Shown: positions 35,260 to 48,234, counted from the first letter of the stretch. The stretch: DNA of 64,000 bases from Acanthosepion esculentum (GCA_964036315.1 OZ038478.1:139407360-139471359), one strand, 5' to 3'. Program-made: numbers and translations. The notes: generated by a model from the sequence alone, not told the origin.

Positions 35260-37048
35260 GTCGCTGATAATTTAAGAAATCAAAATTAAATTTGACATTC
35301 CAATCTGTATAATTTCTATCTATTTTTTAAAATGAATTTTGAAATAAAAAATCTTATTTACAAATTTCTTAAAATAAAGAAAATGACCGATGTTAAGAAA
35401 AGAATTTACGAAATCAAATTTAACTTTGACCTTCCAATCTGTATAATTTCTATCTATATTTTAAAATGAATTTTAAATAAAAAATCTAGTTTACAAATTT
35501 CTTAAAATAAAGAAAATGACCGCTTAAATAAATAATTTAAGAAATGAAAATTAAATTTGTCATTCCAATCTGTATAATTTCTATCTATTTTTTAAAAGGA
35601 ATTTTAAAATAGAACATTTTGTTTACAAATTTCTTAAAATAAATAAATTGACCGCTTTTAAGAAAAGAATTTAAGAAATCAAAATTAAATTTGACATTCC
35701 AATCTGTATAATTTCTATCTATTTTTCAAATTAAATTTTAAAATAGAAAATCTTGTTTACAAATTTCTTAAAATAAAGAAAATGACCGCTTTTAAGAAAA
35801 GAATTTAAGAAATCAAAATTTAATTTGACATTCCAATCTGTATAATTTCTATCTATTTTTTAAAATTAATATTAAAATTGAAAATCTTGTTTAAAAATTT
35901 CTTAAAATAAAGAAAATGACCGCTTTTAAGAAAAGAATTTAAGAAATCCAAATTAAATTTGACATTCCAATCTGTATAATTTCTCTCTTTTTTGTAAAAT
36001 GAATTTTAAAATAGAAAATCATGTTTACAAATTTCTTAAAATAAATAAATTGACCGCTTTTAAGAAAAGAATTTAAGAAATCAAAATTTAATTTGACATT
36101 CCAATCTGTATAATTTCTCTCTTTTTTGTAAAATGAATTTTAAAATAGAAAATCTTGTTTACAAATTTCTTAAAATAAATAAATTGACCGCTTTTAAGAA
36201 AAGAATTTAAGAAATCAAAATTAAATTTGACATTCCAATCTGTATAATTTCTCTCTTTTTTGTAAAATGAATTTTAAAATAGAAAATCATGTTTACAAAT
36301 TTCTTAAAATAAATAAATTGACCGCTTTTAAGAAAAGAATTTAAGAAATCAAAATTTAATTTGACATTCCAATCTGTATAATTTCTCTCTTTTTTGTAAA
36401 ATGAATTTTAAAATAGAAAATCATGTTTACAAATTTCTTAAAATAAAGGAAATGACCGCTTTTAAGGAAAGAATTTAAGAAATCAAAATTAAATTTTGAC
36501 ATTCCAATCTGTATAATTTCTCTCTTTTTTTTTAAATGAATTTTAAAATAGAAAATCTTGTTTACAAATTTCTTAAAATAAAGACAATGACAGCTTTTAA
36601 GAAAAGAATTTACGAATTCAAAATTAAATTTGACATTCCAATCTGTACAATTTCTATCTATTTTTTAAAATGAATTTCAAAATAGAAAATCTTGTTTACA
36701 AATTTCTTAAAATAAAGAAAATGACAGCTTTTAAGAAAAGAATTTAAGAAATCAAAATTAAATTTGACATTCCAAACTGTATAATTTCTATCTATTTTTT
36801 AAATAGAAATCTTGTTTACAAATTTCTTAAAATAAAGAAAATAACCGCTTTTAAGAAAAAAATTTTTGAAATCAAAATTAAATGTGACATTCCAATCCGT
36901 ATAATTTCTATCTATTGTTTTAAATGAATTTTTAAATAGAAAATCTTGTTTACAAATTTCTTAAAATAAATAAAATGACCGCTTTTAAGAAAAGAATTTA
37001 AGAAATAAAAATTAAATTTGACATTCCAATCTGCATAATTTCTATCTG
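35260..37048. repeat. Satellite with a period near 134 bp, about 13 copies
   Basis: TTTAAGAAATCAAAATT recurs at 35271, 35405, 35536, 35670, 35804 and onward, giving periods of 131-134 bp. Every unit keeps TGACATTCCAATCTGTATAA and GTTTACAAATTTCTTAAAAT. The phrases ATTTCTTAAA and TTTAAGAAAT inside a unit are exact reverse complements about 30 bp apart, so each unit can form a stem with the motif ATGACCGCTTTTAAG in its loop. Units in the middle (about 35940-36480) are most alike and share a TCTCTCTTTTTTGTAAAATG variant. The last unit stops at TTTCTATCT, 37048. Confidence 0.95.
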
Positions 37049-39480
37049 AAATACACCAGAATATTTTACTTAATGGAAATAATAAATTTAATTATGAAAC
37101 TTTCACTTGAAGCTAAAATGAAATATTCAACAAAGATTTTTCATTTTAAAAATTTCATTTTAAACCTTAGGTATCGAAAGTTTATGCCAAAAAGGTGGAG
37201 GTCCCTACATAAAAAGATCGAGCCAAGAAACCAACTTATCTGAAGCTATTGGAGTAGAAGAGACGGCTACATTTAACAGTCTCAACAGTGTAAGTGTAAG
37301 AGCGGGATGACAGCCTCGTAGGACGCTTGAATTCATGAAGTCTGGGAACCCGCGCAAGCAGCGCATCGGAGCAATTACCATGAAAGTATTTGTAAAAAAG
37401 ACAGAGAGTGGCGACGGCACGTCTGTGAGAGAGCGACTGCAGATGAGATGCCAGGTCAGGCCCAATTACATTGCATATCCGTCTCTGGATCTTATTAAGA
37501 TACACGAGGCTTTTGACCATATATGGCAGCAATACGCCATGCAAGGGCGAATGGTTGATTTGTAGATTTGAAGGATCGATTCCGGGAGAAAAACTGTCCT
37601 TGCGGTTGATGAAGCAATTGACTCAATGTGTTTGTTCAATCTCAGGTCAGCAGACAACGTGAGACCGAGCAGCCGCAGAGAGGTGCTCCCGAGAAGTTGA
37701 GCGTCAGACATACTAATGGGGGTCAGGGAAGGATCTCTGTGGTGATTAATAGAGATCAGTTTTGTTTGTGAGGCGTTAAAGTTAACCAGCCAATTCCTGC
37801 CCCAGTTCACAACCGATTGGAGGTTCTTTTCGAGACGAACGGCCAGGTTAGTTTTGTCAGCGACACTAGATTTGCTTTTGAGGCAGGAGTAAATTGTAGT
37901 GTCATCCGCGTAGATGCCTACTTGGGAATCTATGGCCTCAGGAAAATCGTTGATGAAGATAAGGAACAGAGTAGGGCCAAGGATGGACCCTTGAGGAACA
38001 CCGGCGTTCGAGGGATAATAGGTGGGGAGGAATTCGTTGAGAACGATCATCATTTCACTGTTTGACAGGAATTATTGTATTAGGTCAAACAATCGACCTG
38101 TAATACAATAACCCTGGAGCTTGCGAAGAAGGCCGGCATGCCCAACCTTATCAAACGCTTTGGAGCTTCTCCGTTATTTTGAAGAGCTTGGTAGACAATT
38201 TCAGTGATGGCCGTAAGCACATCAGCTGTAGATCGGGCAAAGCGGAAACCATATTGCTTGTCTGAGAGCAGATCATGGGATGTAAGGTGGTTAAGCACTT
38301 CGGTATTGATTAAGGCTTCGAACAATTGCCGAAGTGTGGTAGGAGAGTGATAGGTAATTAGAAGTGTCAGGGGTGCCGCCAGAGTTCTTAAAGACTGGAA
38401 ATATCGATGAGGATTTCCAGCGGTCTGGAAAACAAGATTCCTTGAGGCAGTAGTTGTATATTTTGGAGAGGGCTGGTGCCAGTTCAGGCGCGCATTTCTT
38501 CAAGACAATGGCTGTTATCCCATATCCATCACTAGCCTTCTGGGGGTCTAAATTAGAGATAATCCCAGTACCAAGGACGAGGTTATGTGCAACCAGCTCA
38601 ATAGGGCATCAGTTCTACGAGGGAAATCAGGTATGTGTACTCCGGAAGAGTCGAGCGTTGAATTGAATGAAAATTTCCTAGCAAATCATTCAACATTGTC
38701 GGCAAAGGAGGTCAGGACCACAAAATGGTTGAACAAAAGAGGTATAGAGGGTTTGCTATTGTTAAGTACGCTCTTGAAGAGATACCAATAATCCCTGGAG
38801 CCGAATTTGCGAGATGCAATACGTTCCTTCATTCGAGCAGCAAATAGTGCCTTAGCTTCGTTGAGGACACGCTTACTCTCGTCACGGGCAGAGGCGAAGA
38901 GACGTCTATTGCAGTCGGACATGTCGCTACGGAATAGGTGGAAGAAGTGGTTCCTATGGGCAATGGTGGCTGAGCAAGCAGCGGACAACCAAGGGGAGAA
39001 TCGTGATTTGACCTTAAATTTCCTTGAGGAGATGAAAGCGTCGATTCCAGCTTTAACCCAGGAGGAGAACTCAGAAGCACATTCTAGAAAGGGGAGCGTA
39101 AAGACAACAACCCAGGGGACATCGCGGGGGAAATCATGGAACGAGTCACAGTCAGCTCGTTGATAGCAGAACGAGGTTGTAGTGGTAGGAGGTTTTTGGC
39201 AGGGGGTGGAGTTGAAGGAGATGTTGACAGACACTACAGCATAATCGGAGTTAGCAAGAGGGCAGAGCTGCCTGGCGCTGCAACACTCGAGGATGGATTT
39301 AAAACACAGAACGAGAAGAGAGGCCTTACCGTCCCGGCTGTAGGCAAAACGCCGGGGGGAGTGAACTATCTGCGTGAGGGATTGAGAAACTGAAAACTTA
39401 AGTGTTTGAATGCCTGCAGAGTCAGTAGTAGCATTCTTAAGCCACTAGGCATGATGGGCGTTAAAATCGCCAAACACTAA

Positions 39481-39489
39481 TATGTGAGC

Positions 39490-39520
<31 letters not shown>

Positions 39521-39545
39521 GAGAAAGAGAGGGAGAGAGAGAGAC
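39481..39545. repeat. (GA)n expansion inside the LINE endonuclease coding region
   Basis: On the coding (minus) strand this is a (CT)n run encoding a Ser-Leu repeat. It lies immediately upstream of the catalytic GDFNAHH codons, between DSIDKSLS and the CSHISVFGDFN stretch. It lengthens the domain and changes the frame around it. Confidence 0.85.
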
Positions 39546-40343
39546 TTGTCTATGCTGTCAGAAATGCTATTGATTATTCCACAGTCTTGAGAGGATGGAG
39601 AGCGATAAAGGAAGAAGAGATAGCTTACAACATCGAGATGAGATAACCGGAGACACATGTACGAATGGTCTGGCTATTCAAGAGACAACTCTCTAGACAG
39701 TGGGAGATAGTCCTTGACGTAAACACCAAGGCCATGTATGTGGGTTTGAGTGTCTTTTCTGGGGAGAGGAATGTAGCCGGGAATCGAGAGATCAGAGGAG
39801 GGGAAAGACGAGTCAAAGTTAGTCTCACACAGAGCCAGTATATCCGGCCAGTTTGCAGTGAGGAAAGATTCCACACTGCAGAAATTGGATCTAATGCCAC
39901 GGATGTTGGAGAATGAAATGTGGAAGGGTTTAGGTGAGTTTTGTAGGGCTGGTTTAGGTTTACTTTTTCGATCTTTGTAAATCATCGTGTGGAATTATGG
40001 TTGGAAGATGAAAAGGCCTAAAGTAAAAGAAGCAGACGGTTATCGACCGTGACGTGGGCAGAGAGAAGTTGGCACAACATGCATCAGAATGTGGCCTCAG
40101 AGTTGCCCACCGGAGGTGACTGCAGGGACACCTTTCCATGCGCGACATGGCACTACAGACACCCCGGTATTATACAACTGTTGATCAGAGCGGCCGCTCA
40201 AGACGTTACACAAGAGTTAGGGCTCCTAACTACCAGTCGGAAACAGCAACCAGGAAACTGTCAACCGTTTACCCTCATAATGAAGAAGTAATGCCACAGA
40301 CTGCACACATCACGGGAGAAACATGGCAGCACTACTACAGAGG

Positions 40344-40346
<3 letters not shown>

Positions 40347-40383
<37 letters not shown>

Positions 40384-40384
40384 C
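40347..40384. repeat. (GA)n tract in the LINE 5' UTR
   Basis: Counterpart of the tract at 7469-7500, slightly longer and with one GGGAGA interruption. Confidence 0.9.
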
Positions 40385-40418
40385 GTTTCAGGAATCCCAT
40401 CCTAAACAAGAAACAAGG

Positions 40419-40898
40419 ATCCAAATGGGTGGTACACTATCAAAGGCTTTACGATAATCTACAAGATTTACAAACAAATTACTCTACCAAATAACATAAG
40501 TTACATCAGTCGGTAACTACCGACAGCAGCAACAACTAAAATGGATTGCACATGTAATTTTAAGAGAAAATAATGACATAATCCAGATGTTAACATTCAG
40601 CGCCACATCAAATCGATGGATCGGAAGGAGAACCACATTACTACTGAAAAAAGCGATAACAGCTACTGGACTTGTTTTCCTAAAGAAAATGTTTTCTTTC
40701 TTTATAGGCAAATGCTAATATTAGCAGTATCCTAATCTGGACATAGTCTACGTATGAGCATTAATATATGATGCATACTGCGATACTGATCAATCTGGTG
40801 AAAGAATCCATTAGAAACCAGTGTTATGCGAAGGAAACACTGTTCCATCAGCTATTAGACGAAACCATCTTTGTAGAAACAGTTGTTGCAGAAAGGTC

Positions 40899-40902
<4 letters not shown>
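40419..40902. other. Unassigned sequence upstream of the LINE
   Basis: No feature seen. Homology with the 6868-7534 copy ends exactly at 40418, so this is host flank or another unknown repeat. Confidence 0.5.

Positions 40903-40951
<49 letters not shown>
40903..40951. repeat. (TA)n at the 3' end of the Penelope-like element
   Basis: About 24 TA units. It marks the end of the minus-strand element that follows. Confidence 0.93.
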
Positions 40952-40954
<3 letters not shown>

Positions 40955-41960
40955 ATGCATCTTTCATTAAATAATATAGACAAGTTTTGTCTACATATTT
41001 TATGTAAATTCATTTCATATCGTCTGATAAATTTAATAACATTCTCACTAAAAGAAGAAAGAATTCGCAATATTGATACATTTGTTTTAATCCTATCTAA
41101 GCTTTCGTCTTACATAAGCCATTACAAAAGATGAAAATTACATTTCAATATATTAAACAATGCACGGACAAAACAATAATGATAGTCTGTTTATGTTTAT
41201 ACGGAAGATTTCTAAGCAACGACAAAATCGTGCATACGAGACGCCGGAGGCGAAAATCCCAAACGCAGCTTATTACGTCAATCATGACCACGCGAGAGTG
41301 AAAACGAGAAGTATTAAGTATGAGAAGCCGTTGGTATAAATCAATGGCTTCTGTCATCAATTATAAGGATTTAAGAATATTTGTGGAGATTTCATAGTTG
41401 ATTTTGTTCAGGTTAGGTTTCAACAGTTTTATGTATATAGCTTCAAGAATTTTTAGTTTTTCTTTGTTGTTTTCATGTTCAATTACAGTTGTGGTTTCAA
41501 CGAGGATTTTCCTTAATTGTTTATGCGGTCAGGCATGTTGTTTTAAATGCCAAAAAATGTTAGAGTTATCATTCAAATGTAGTGTCAAGCGTCGTGAAAG
41601 CGAGTTTGTGGTGTGACTAATATAATTATTATTTAATCCGTTGGAGATACAATCTACTAAAGGGCACTTGAATTTGTAAACTATGTTAGATTTTTGCAAA
41701 TCGCTAAAGCGGTGGGGGGACGAATCATTGCAAATAATTCAGTTCGATATACTAGATTTAGTATAGTATATGATTAACTTAATTTTTTGCTAGGATCTGC
41801 TGTAGATATATTAGTATTTACTAATTTTTTTAGTATATTTTCATCTTGTTTATAATTAGTATGCATTTGACTACGATATAGGAGATTAATATGTTTCGGA
41901 TTAGTTGAAGTAGTATTATATTCTATTTGCTTAGTATTGAGACTTAATATTGATAAACAA
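40952..41960 (-). mobile_element. Penelope-like element 3' part with GIY-YIG endonuclease
   Basis: The minus strand reads YRSQMHTNYKQDENILKKLV (about 41880), then KLIIYYTKSS, SNIVYKFKCPLVDC (about 41670), NNNYISHTTNSLSRRLTLHL and, after a stop, QLRKILVETTTVIEHENNKE and LKILEAIYIKLLKPNLNKIN. This is the Penelope-type linker followed by a GIY-YIG endonuclease. The YIG strand reads YIS (41616-41624), the Arg of SRRL is kept and the metal-binding Glu of LEAIYI is at 41442-41444. Two in-frame stops and shifts show it is dead. The 3' UTR continues to the (TA)n tract at 40951. The reverse transcriptase itself is missing. Confidence 0.8.
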
Positions 41961-41964
41961 ATAT

Positions 41965-42415
41965 TTTGCCTGTATTCTTCATCGCTATTCTGCCAAACTC
42001 ATTGGATTCAATTAGACATGAACAAATGTTGGATTTTATTTGTTTATTTGGTCCTATGTTTCATGTGACCCCAATATGCTGTTCAAAATTATGAAATGCT
42101 ATCTTATCTGTGTTCTCCTGCTCCAATTTTAACGAGACTCTGTTTCGAATTCAGTAAAGCTTTCATTACACGGACAAAGGAAAGTTTGTTGTAATGTAAA
42201 CATTCACGGCATATACATTTTTTACTTCATTAACAAAATTCCCGATTCCTTTTATTGGCTCTTAATTCACTAATCTCCTGATATAACGTATAAACCTTCG
42301 ACTACTAAGCTTGCATGATTGGCCTGAGTTCATTTGTATACAATTCTAATTTTGTTCAATTTATTTCCAAATCTCTGTCATTTGTCAACAGTAATTTTTA
42401 TCAATAATAATAAAT
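41965..42415. other. Unassigned region, perhaps degraded upstream Penelope sequence
   Basis: It lies upstream of the endonuclease on the minus strand. Only scattered residues resemble a retroelement, and I cannot support an RT call. Confidence 0.3.
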
Positions 42416-42596
42416 AAAGAAAAATGAAAGAAAAAGTGAAATAAGGAAGAAAGAAAGAAATATCAGGAAACCTGAGTAAGAAAGAAACGAAACGAAACGA
42501 ATGGGAAAAGAGATTTTCACTCGCGAACACGACAAATGAAACGAAATGTGAAATAAAGAAAGGAATGAAGAAAGAAAGAAAAGAAAAAGAAAGAGT
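42416..42596. repeat. Purine-rich low-complexity tract
   Basis: Dominated by GAAA, GAAAG and ACGAAACGAAACG units on the + strand. Spurious frames on either strand (Lys/Glu-rich or Phe/Ser-rich) are rejected. Confidence 0.85.
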
Positions 42597-42957
42597 AAAT
42601 ACAAACTGCTTTTTTAATTTGGCAGGAAGTGAAGTTTATGTGGCTAATAAATATAAAAAAACACTACAGAATTGGCTTGAATTTGAAATTGACATGCCGC
42701 TCCCATTCGGTGTAAATAATTTTCGATTAATTTGCTTCCGGTTATTTTCCTTTTGCATCTGATGGAAAGTTATCTTCAAGTGTTCATGCCAGAAAAGAGA
42801 CTTCAGTATGTGTGGTTTAACATCGATGAGATTTTACTCTTCCTATCGTACATTTATCCCATCATGAAATATTTATCTCTGGAGATCTGAAGTCCTTCAA
42901 GCGTAATGGATGTACACGTTTCAAAATTAATATTCTTTATGCGCCTGCGGAAAATCC

Positions 42958-43754
<797 letters not shown>

Positions 43755-43821
<67 letters not shown>

Positions 43822-44027
43822 AGCGCATGCAAACAAACACATGTACATCTGTATATGTTATATATTAATTTTATTAATGCTTATGATAAATATTTTTATA
43901 TCTGCACCCATAAAACAGAAAAGGAAAAATTCAAAATTTAAAATTCTCAGCATCGCTTATTCGTGTACATGTATTTTTCCACTTTATCGAACATTTTCTC
44001 CAAATACATATTACACACATACACGCA

Positions 44028-44100
<73 letters not shown>

Positions 44101-44305
44101 TTATAGAGAGAGAGATATAGATATATATATATAGATGTATATATATAATGACCTACACATATCAACATACATATACACAAACACATGCACATAAATATAT
44201 TTAATTAATGTTTAGGTAATAAAGTACATGTTTGTTTATATGTTATCATTTATCTAGTATTTCATTTTTGTATATTAAGTAGTAGTTTTTGTTCTCGATG
44301 TTGTC

Positions 44306-44362
<57 letters not shown>

Positions 44363-44395
44363 TTGTGTGTGTGTGTGTATGTAAACTGTAAATTT
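43755..44395. repeat. Cluster of (TA)n and (GT)n microsatellites
   Basis: (TA)n at 43755-43818, 44027-44095 and 44311-44352, the last followed by a (GT)n run to about 44380. The sequence between them is AT-rich with ACACA/ATACA phrases. Confidence 0.9.
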
Positions 44396-44789
44396 GTAAA
44401 CTGTGCTTGGAGGAAAACCAAAATAAACTCTTAAACAAGAAAACTGAAATAATTGATCAATGAAGGTAGATAAATAAGTACTTACTTTGCTATCTAAGCA
44501 CTACAGCCTGTCTGAAGTTATTATGCAAATCAAATAAATATCAGTTAAACCTCAGTAACTCTAAACGTTCTAAGCCAATATTTGCCAAATATAAACCTGT
44601 CTATTTCCACCTTTATTAAAATATTTGCCATTTTAATGATCAGTTTTTGAGGTATTTGGAATTTACGAAAATGAACTGACTGTAGTTAGTATACAGATTA
44701 AATTAATATTAGCTTAAGACCTCTGAAATGTAATAAAACTATTTTTTTCTTTTTGACCATAATATATGTTGAAACATGGATAAATAGAA

Positions 44790-45550
44790 GGATCTGCCAA
44801 CTGGTGAAAGACAGAAAATTACAGCGATCATCGAATGATGAAGAAGGCTGTTGGAATTATAACTAAATTGAGAATTTGAAGCAATGGAAAAATACTTCAA
44901 AAACTTGTTTCCTCAAGATGAACGTAGAAGAAGCGAGTTAAAACGAAACAGCCACTTTTGATCAGCGCTCAGATCTGTGAAAATGCTGGAGTTGAGGGAG
45001 TGAACAAGGACAAAATGTGTAGAATACTTTGTGAAATGTGATCTGTAAAGCTCCTCTCACGAAAGTAAATATTTTAAATCGTCAAAATTGGTCTAAGAAA
45101 TACATGAAAATTTGACTTTTCTCGACTGACATTTGGTGGACCTGATTGATGGGCCAAACGATTGATTTTACCCAATTCAGACGTGCCCTAGACTAAAAGA
45201 AGGCAACAAGTAGGCGGTATTGTGATATGGGATGGAATTTTCGATCAAACCATTACTGCACCATTCAAAGTTGATAGTGGAGTTAAACTGAACAGTGCTA
45301 TCTATTGTGATTTTATGAACAAGACCTTCTTTCCATGGTACAAGTCCCAGTCTCGCAGGATCAAAGTGAAGTCTGCATTGATGCACAGCAATGCTACTTC
45401 TCATGTATCTCAGCTTATCCCTGAATTCTTTCAGTATAAAATATTTACAGGGAAGAAAATAATGGAATGCCCACCATCAAGTTTCTGATTTGAATCCGAT
45501 CGGAAATCTATGGTCAGTTGGGAAGATTAACTTATATGAAGGTGGTAATA
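44790..45550 (+). pseudogene. Tc1/mariner transposase relic with lost catalytic residues
   Basis: After a degraded N-terminal half, 45222-45488 gives MIWDGIFDQTITAPFKVDSG, then NKTFFPWYKSQSRR and ALMHSNATSHVSQLIPEF. Downstream, in another frame, comes DLNPIGNLWSVGKINLYEGG. In Tc1-type transposases the second catalytic Asp precedes Asn in 'QDNAPSH'; here it is Ser (MHSNATSH, 45381-45404). The third acidic residue in 'LNPIENLW' is Gly (45501-45503). At least two of the three catalytic positions are therefore lost. Terminal inverted repeats were not found. (TA)n tracts lie on both sides at some distance. Confidence 0.85.
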
Positions 45551-45604
45551 TTTCCATTAATTTAACTGTGATTCCCCCCTCCTTTTTAAGTACACTTCAC
45601 CTAC

Positions 45605-45607
<3 letters not shown>

Positions 45608-45662
<55 letters not shown>

Positions 45663-45690
45663 CTCTAAAATTAACTAAGTCCAACAATTA

Positions 45691-45726
<36 letters not shown>
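45608..45726. repeat. Two (TA)n microsatellites
   Basis: (TA)n at 45608-45662 and 45700-45726, with TCTAAAATT phrases after each tract. Confidence 0.92.
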
Positions 45727-45730
<4 letters not shown>

Positions 45731-46004
45731 TCTAAAATTCTAACAATTATTTTTAATATATTTTTTGTTTATACCTTATTTTTTATACATACGCATATTT
45801 AAGTAAATGCTTTGTTTATAATAAACGGTATAAATTACATTTACTGGCCTGAATGTCCGAGAAATTCCGTAGAAAATATGTATGTACAAAAAATAATGTA
45901 TTTAACACTTTAATGATTGCCAATTATGAGAAAATATGTGTATCTGCGTGTTTTTAATTTTATTTCGTATTATTCTAAAAATATTTTAGCGCTACTTTTT
46001 CTTT
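45727..46004. other. Unassigned AT-rich spacer
   Basis: No feature supported. Confidence 0.5.
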
Positions 46005-47410
46005 TTATGTGCCATGCCCTTTCCACCTCCCTCTATCCCTTGCATCTCTCAACAAGTTCCTCCCTTCTGCTACCTTACCCAGACCACGTTCTGTCAACCA
46101 CTTGCTTAAGCCCGCTCGGCATGCCATGCGTTGTTCTCCCTTGTCTCTCTTTCCCTCTATTCGACCCGTGAGTTTTAGATTCCCCAGGCCCTCCTTACTC
46201 ATTATGTGTCCCAGAAACTTCAGCTGCCTCTTCCTGGTGTTAATTATAAGTCCCCTCCTTGTTTGCATCCTCTCTAAGACCCCACCACTCGGTCCATGAT
46301 ATCCTTAGCATCCTCCTGTAGAACCACATCTCCGTCGCCTTGGTTCGCTTCTTCATGTTTGAGGAAATCGTCCAACATTCGCTGCCGTTCTTTAGAACGA
46401 CAGATGTCACTTAACATTTCAGTATTCTATTCTTTGTTACCAAAGAAATCCTCCTGTTTCGCGATAGTATGTCCAGCTTTTGGAATTCGTCCTTGGCCAT
46501 CCCAATACATCTACGGATCTCAGTGTCGCACTTACCGTCCTGTGTCACAATGCTTCCCAGATATTTGAACTTCCGCGTCTGCTTGATTCTAGTGTTCCCG
46601 ACCTGTAAATCGTATTTCGGGCTCATCCTTTTACTGATGACTATGCATTCTTCCATTTTGTAGTTTATGCTTAGACCCTTCTTCTCACTCTTCGTTGCTA
46701 CCTTCTGTATGAGGTTTTGTAATTTCTTTGCATATCTGCAATCAGTACTGTGTTATCTGCGTATCTTATGTTGTTAAGATTGTGGCTGCCGAAGCTAAAT
46801 CCCGATAGGATTCCCAATTCTCTCAGAATTAACTCGCTGTACAGTTTGAACAGGTTGGGTGAGAAGACGCATCCGTGCCTACGCCCCTTTCTATTTTTGT
46901 ATATTAACTGAACACGTTCCCTATGCGTATACGTGTTGTTTGCTACCAGTATAGGTTTTTGATTATTCTTATATCTTTCCTGAATACACCGTGGTCGCTA
47001 AGCGGTTCCATCAGATTCATGTGGCGTAATTTGTCGAAGGCCTTCGCATAATCTATGAAACATAGGTACACGTCCTTCTGCATCTTTATCGCTCTTTCTG
47101 ATAACATTCTGAGCATGAATATCGCGTTCCTTGTTCCGGTGTCTTTAACGAACCCGCACTGTTCTTGTCCTATCTCTGGCCTGATTCTGCTGCGTGCTCT
47201 ATTCATGAGAATACGGCTGATGAGTTTTGTCACGTGGTTCATTAGGTTTAATGTTCAGCGGATTTCACATTCATTTGTGCTTGACTTCTTAGACATGGCT
47301 ATGAAGGTAGATCTTCTGAGGTATTCCGGTATATCCCCGCTGTTGTAGATTTCATTTATTATTTCGGTGATCTTGTCTATGTCAAAGTCATCTAATCCAG
47401 TAAGCGTTTC
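46005..47410 (-). mobile_element. RTE/CFDP2-like LINE, 5'-truncated, with YADN in the RT box
   Basis: Minus-strand order: TGLDDFDIDKITEIINEIYN (about 47390), SGDIPEYLRRSTFIAM, RARSRIRPEIGQEQCGFVKD, CFIDYAKAFDKLRHMNLMEP (about 47030), then IRYADN at 46752-46763, QVGNTRIKQTRKFKYLGSIV, QLKFLGHIMSKEGLGNLKL (about 46210) and the end GRWKGHGT. It is the same family as the copy at 10930-13945 and shares the 3' tail CATAAAAAGAAA. It lacks the endonuclease and breaks off near 47410. The second catalytic Asp of YADD is Asn. Confidence 0.9.
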
Positions 47411-47873
47411 CCTACACATGTTTGATTTGATGTGTTTTTGGTTTGTAATTTTGTCAAAAAGGGAAATTATTAACCAGCCCATATCGAAGTATCCTAACCA
47501 AATTATGTTCCTCTCAACAGGAATAGAGACTTTTTACATCATCGAAATGGCTCTTATAGCCGAAAGAAATCTATCAATTTGGCAAGGGGAGATATTCTTC
47601 AGAGAGCAAATTTCAGTTGATCTATCTAATGAACGCTCATCAACATTTGGGATTCTGAGAGTTTCTCTGATTGAGAAATGGATACCGCTTTGATGTTGTG
47701 TATATCTACTAGTCTTGCAATTTAAATGTCGATTCATGTTATATTCATTTCTAAATAATTTTTTGGTTTGTTTTTAGAATTTAAGTTCTTGGGATTTAAG
47801 AAATGTTGGATGTATATTGACAATTTTTTGCATGAGTTGAATTAAAATATTTGGATGTAATCTTTACTTATAA

Positions 47874-47877
<4 letters not shown>
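47411..47877. other. Unassigned sequence upstream of the truncated LINE
   Basis: A 108-residue + frame at 47367-47693 overlaps the LINE in antisense and has no recognisable domain. Not called. Confidence 0.45.

Positions 47878-47941
<64 letters not shown>
47878..47941. repeat. (AC)n-(AT)n microsatellite
   Basis: About 17 AC units followed by about 13 AT units. Confidence 0.95.
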
Positions 47942-47943
<2 letters not shown>

Positions 47944-48011
47944 GAAAAATATCAGAAACTGGAAAAGTTTCTTTGTGACGCGTTTAATGCTGAATGGGCT
48001 TATTGACGCAG

Positions 48012-48092
48012 GTTGTTATATAACGTACCTATGAACCCTACTGGGTACAACCCAATCCTCATAAATGCCTTGGACACTATTGTCAGTGGGAG
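48012..48092 (+). mobile_element. LTR-like fragment related to 51146-51215
   Basis: TGTTATATAACGTACCTATG here matches TGTTATATGTCGTACCTATG at 51146, and AATCCTCATAAAT follows in both. The second copy sits directly after a gypsy pol tail, as a 3' LTR should, so this one is probably the left part of an LTR from the same family. Confidence 0.6.
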
Positions 48093-48234
48093 GCAAATAT
48101 CGTCTTTTTTTGTTTTATCCTCCTCTCGATTTCATTGTTTTTTTTTTTTCGTATTTAATTAGTTCTTGCTTGTAGACTTTGCCCGTTTTTTTTTTTAGTT
48201 TTTTCTTTATCCAACTTTTTCTTTTTCATTTACG

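Larger units (their letters stand above)
37195..40418 (-). mobile_element. CR1/jockey-like LINE, longest copy, with endonuclease and reverse transcriptase
   Basis: From right to left on the minus strand: a 5' UTR (40418-about 40000) with a (GA)n tract; endonuclease start HISFSNIRGIRSNF (about 39930), VESFLTANWPDILALCET and LGVYVKDYLPLSRE; the endonuclease catalytic run VFGDFNAHH at 39451-39474; a linker with KFKVKSRFSPWLSAACS; RT starting around 38500 (APALSKIYNYCLKESCFPDR), then LLSDKQYGFRFARSTAD, GVPQGSILGPTLFLIFINDF and IYADDTTIYSCL with an intact YADD at 37901-37912; then NVIGPDLASHLQSLSH and FYKYFHGNCSD. Several frameshifts interrupt it, so it is inactive. The extreme 3' end appears lost near 37200. 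Clade naming is approximate. Confidence 0.92.

Noticed and set aside
37205..37565. Plus-strand frames over the LINE at 37-40 kb (up to 118 residues)
   Set aside because: They are antisense shadows of the minus-strand LINE, whose RT and endonuclease motifs are unmistakable.
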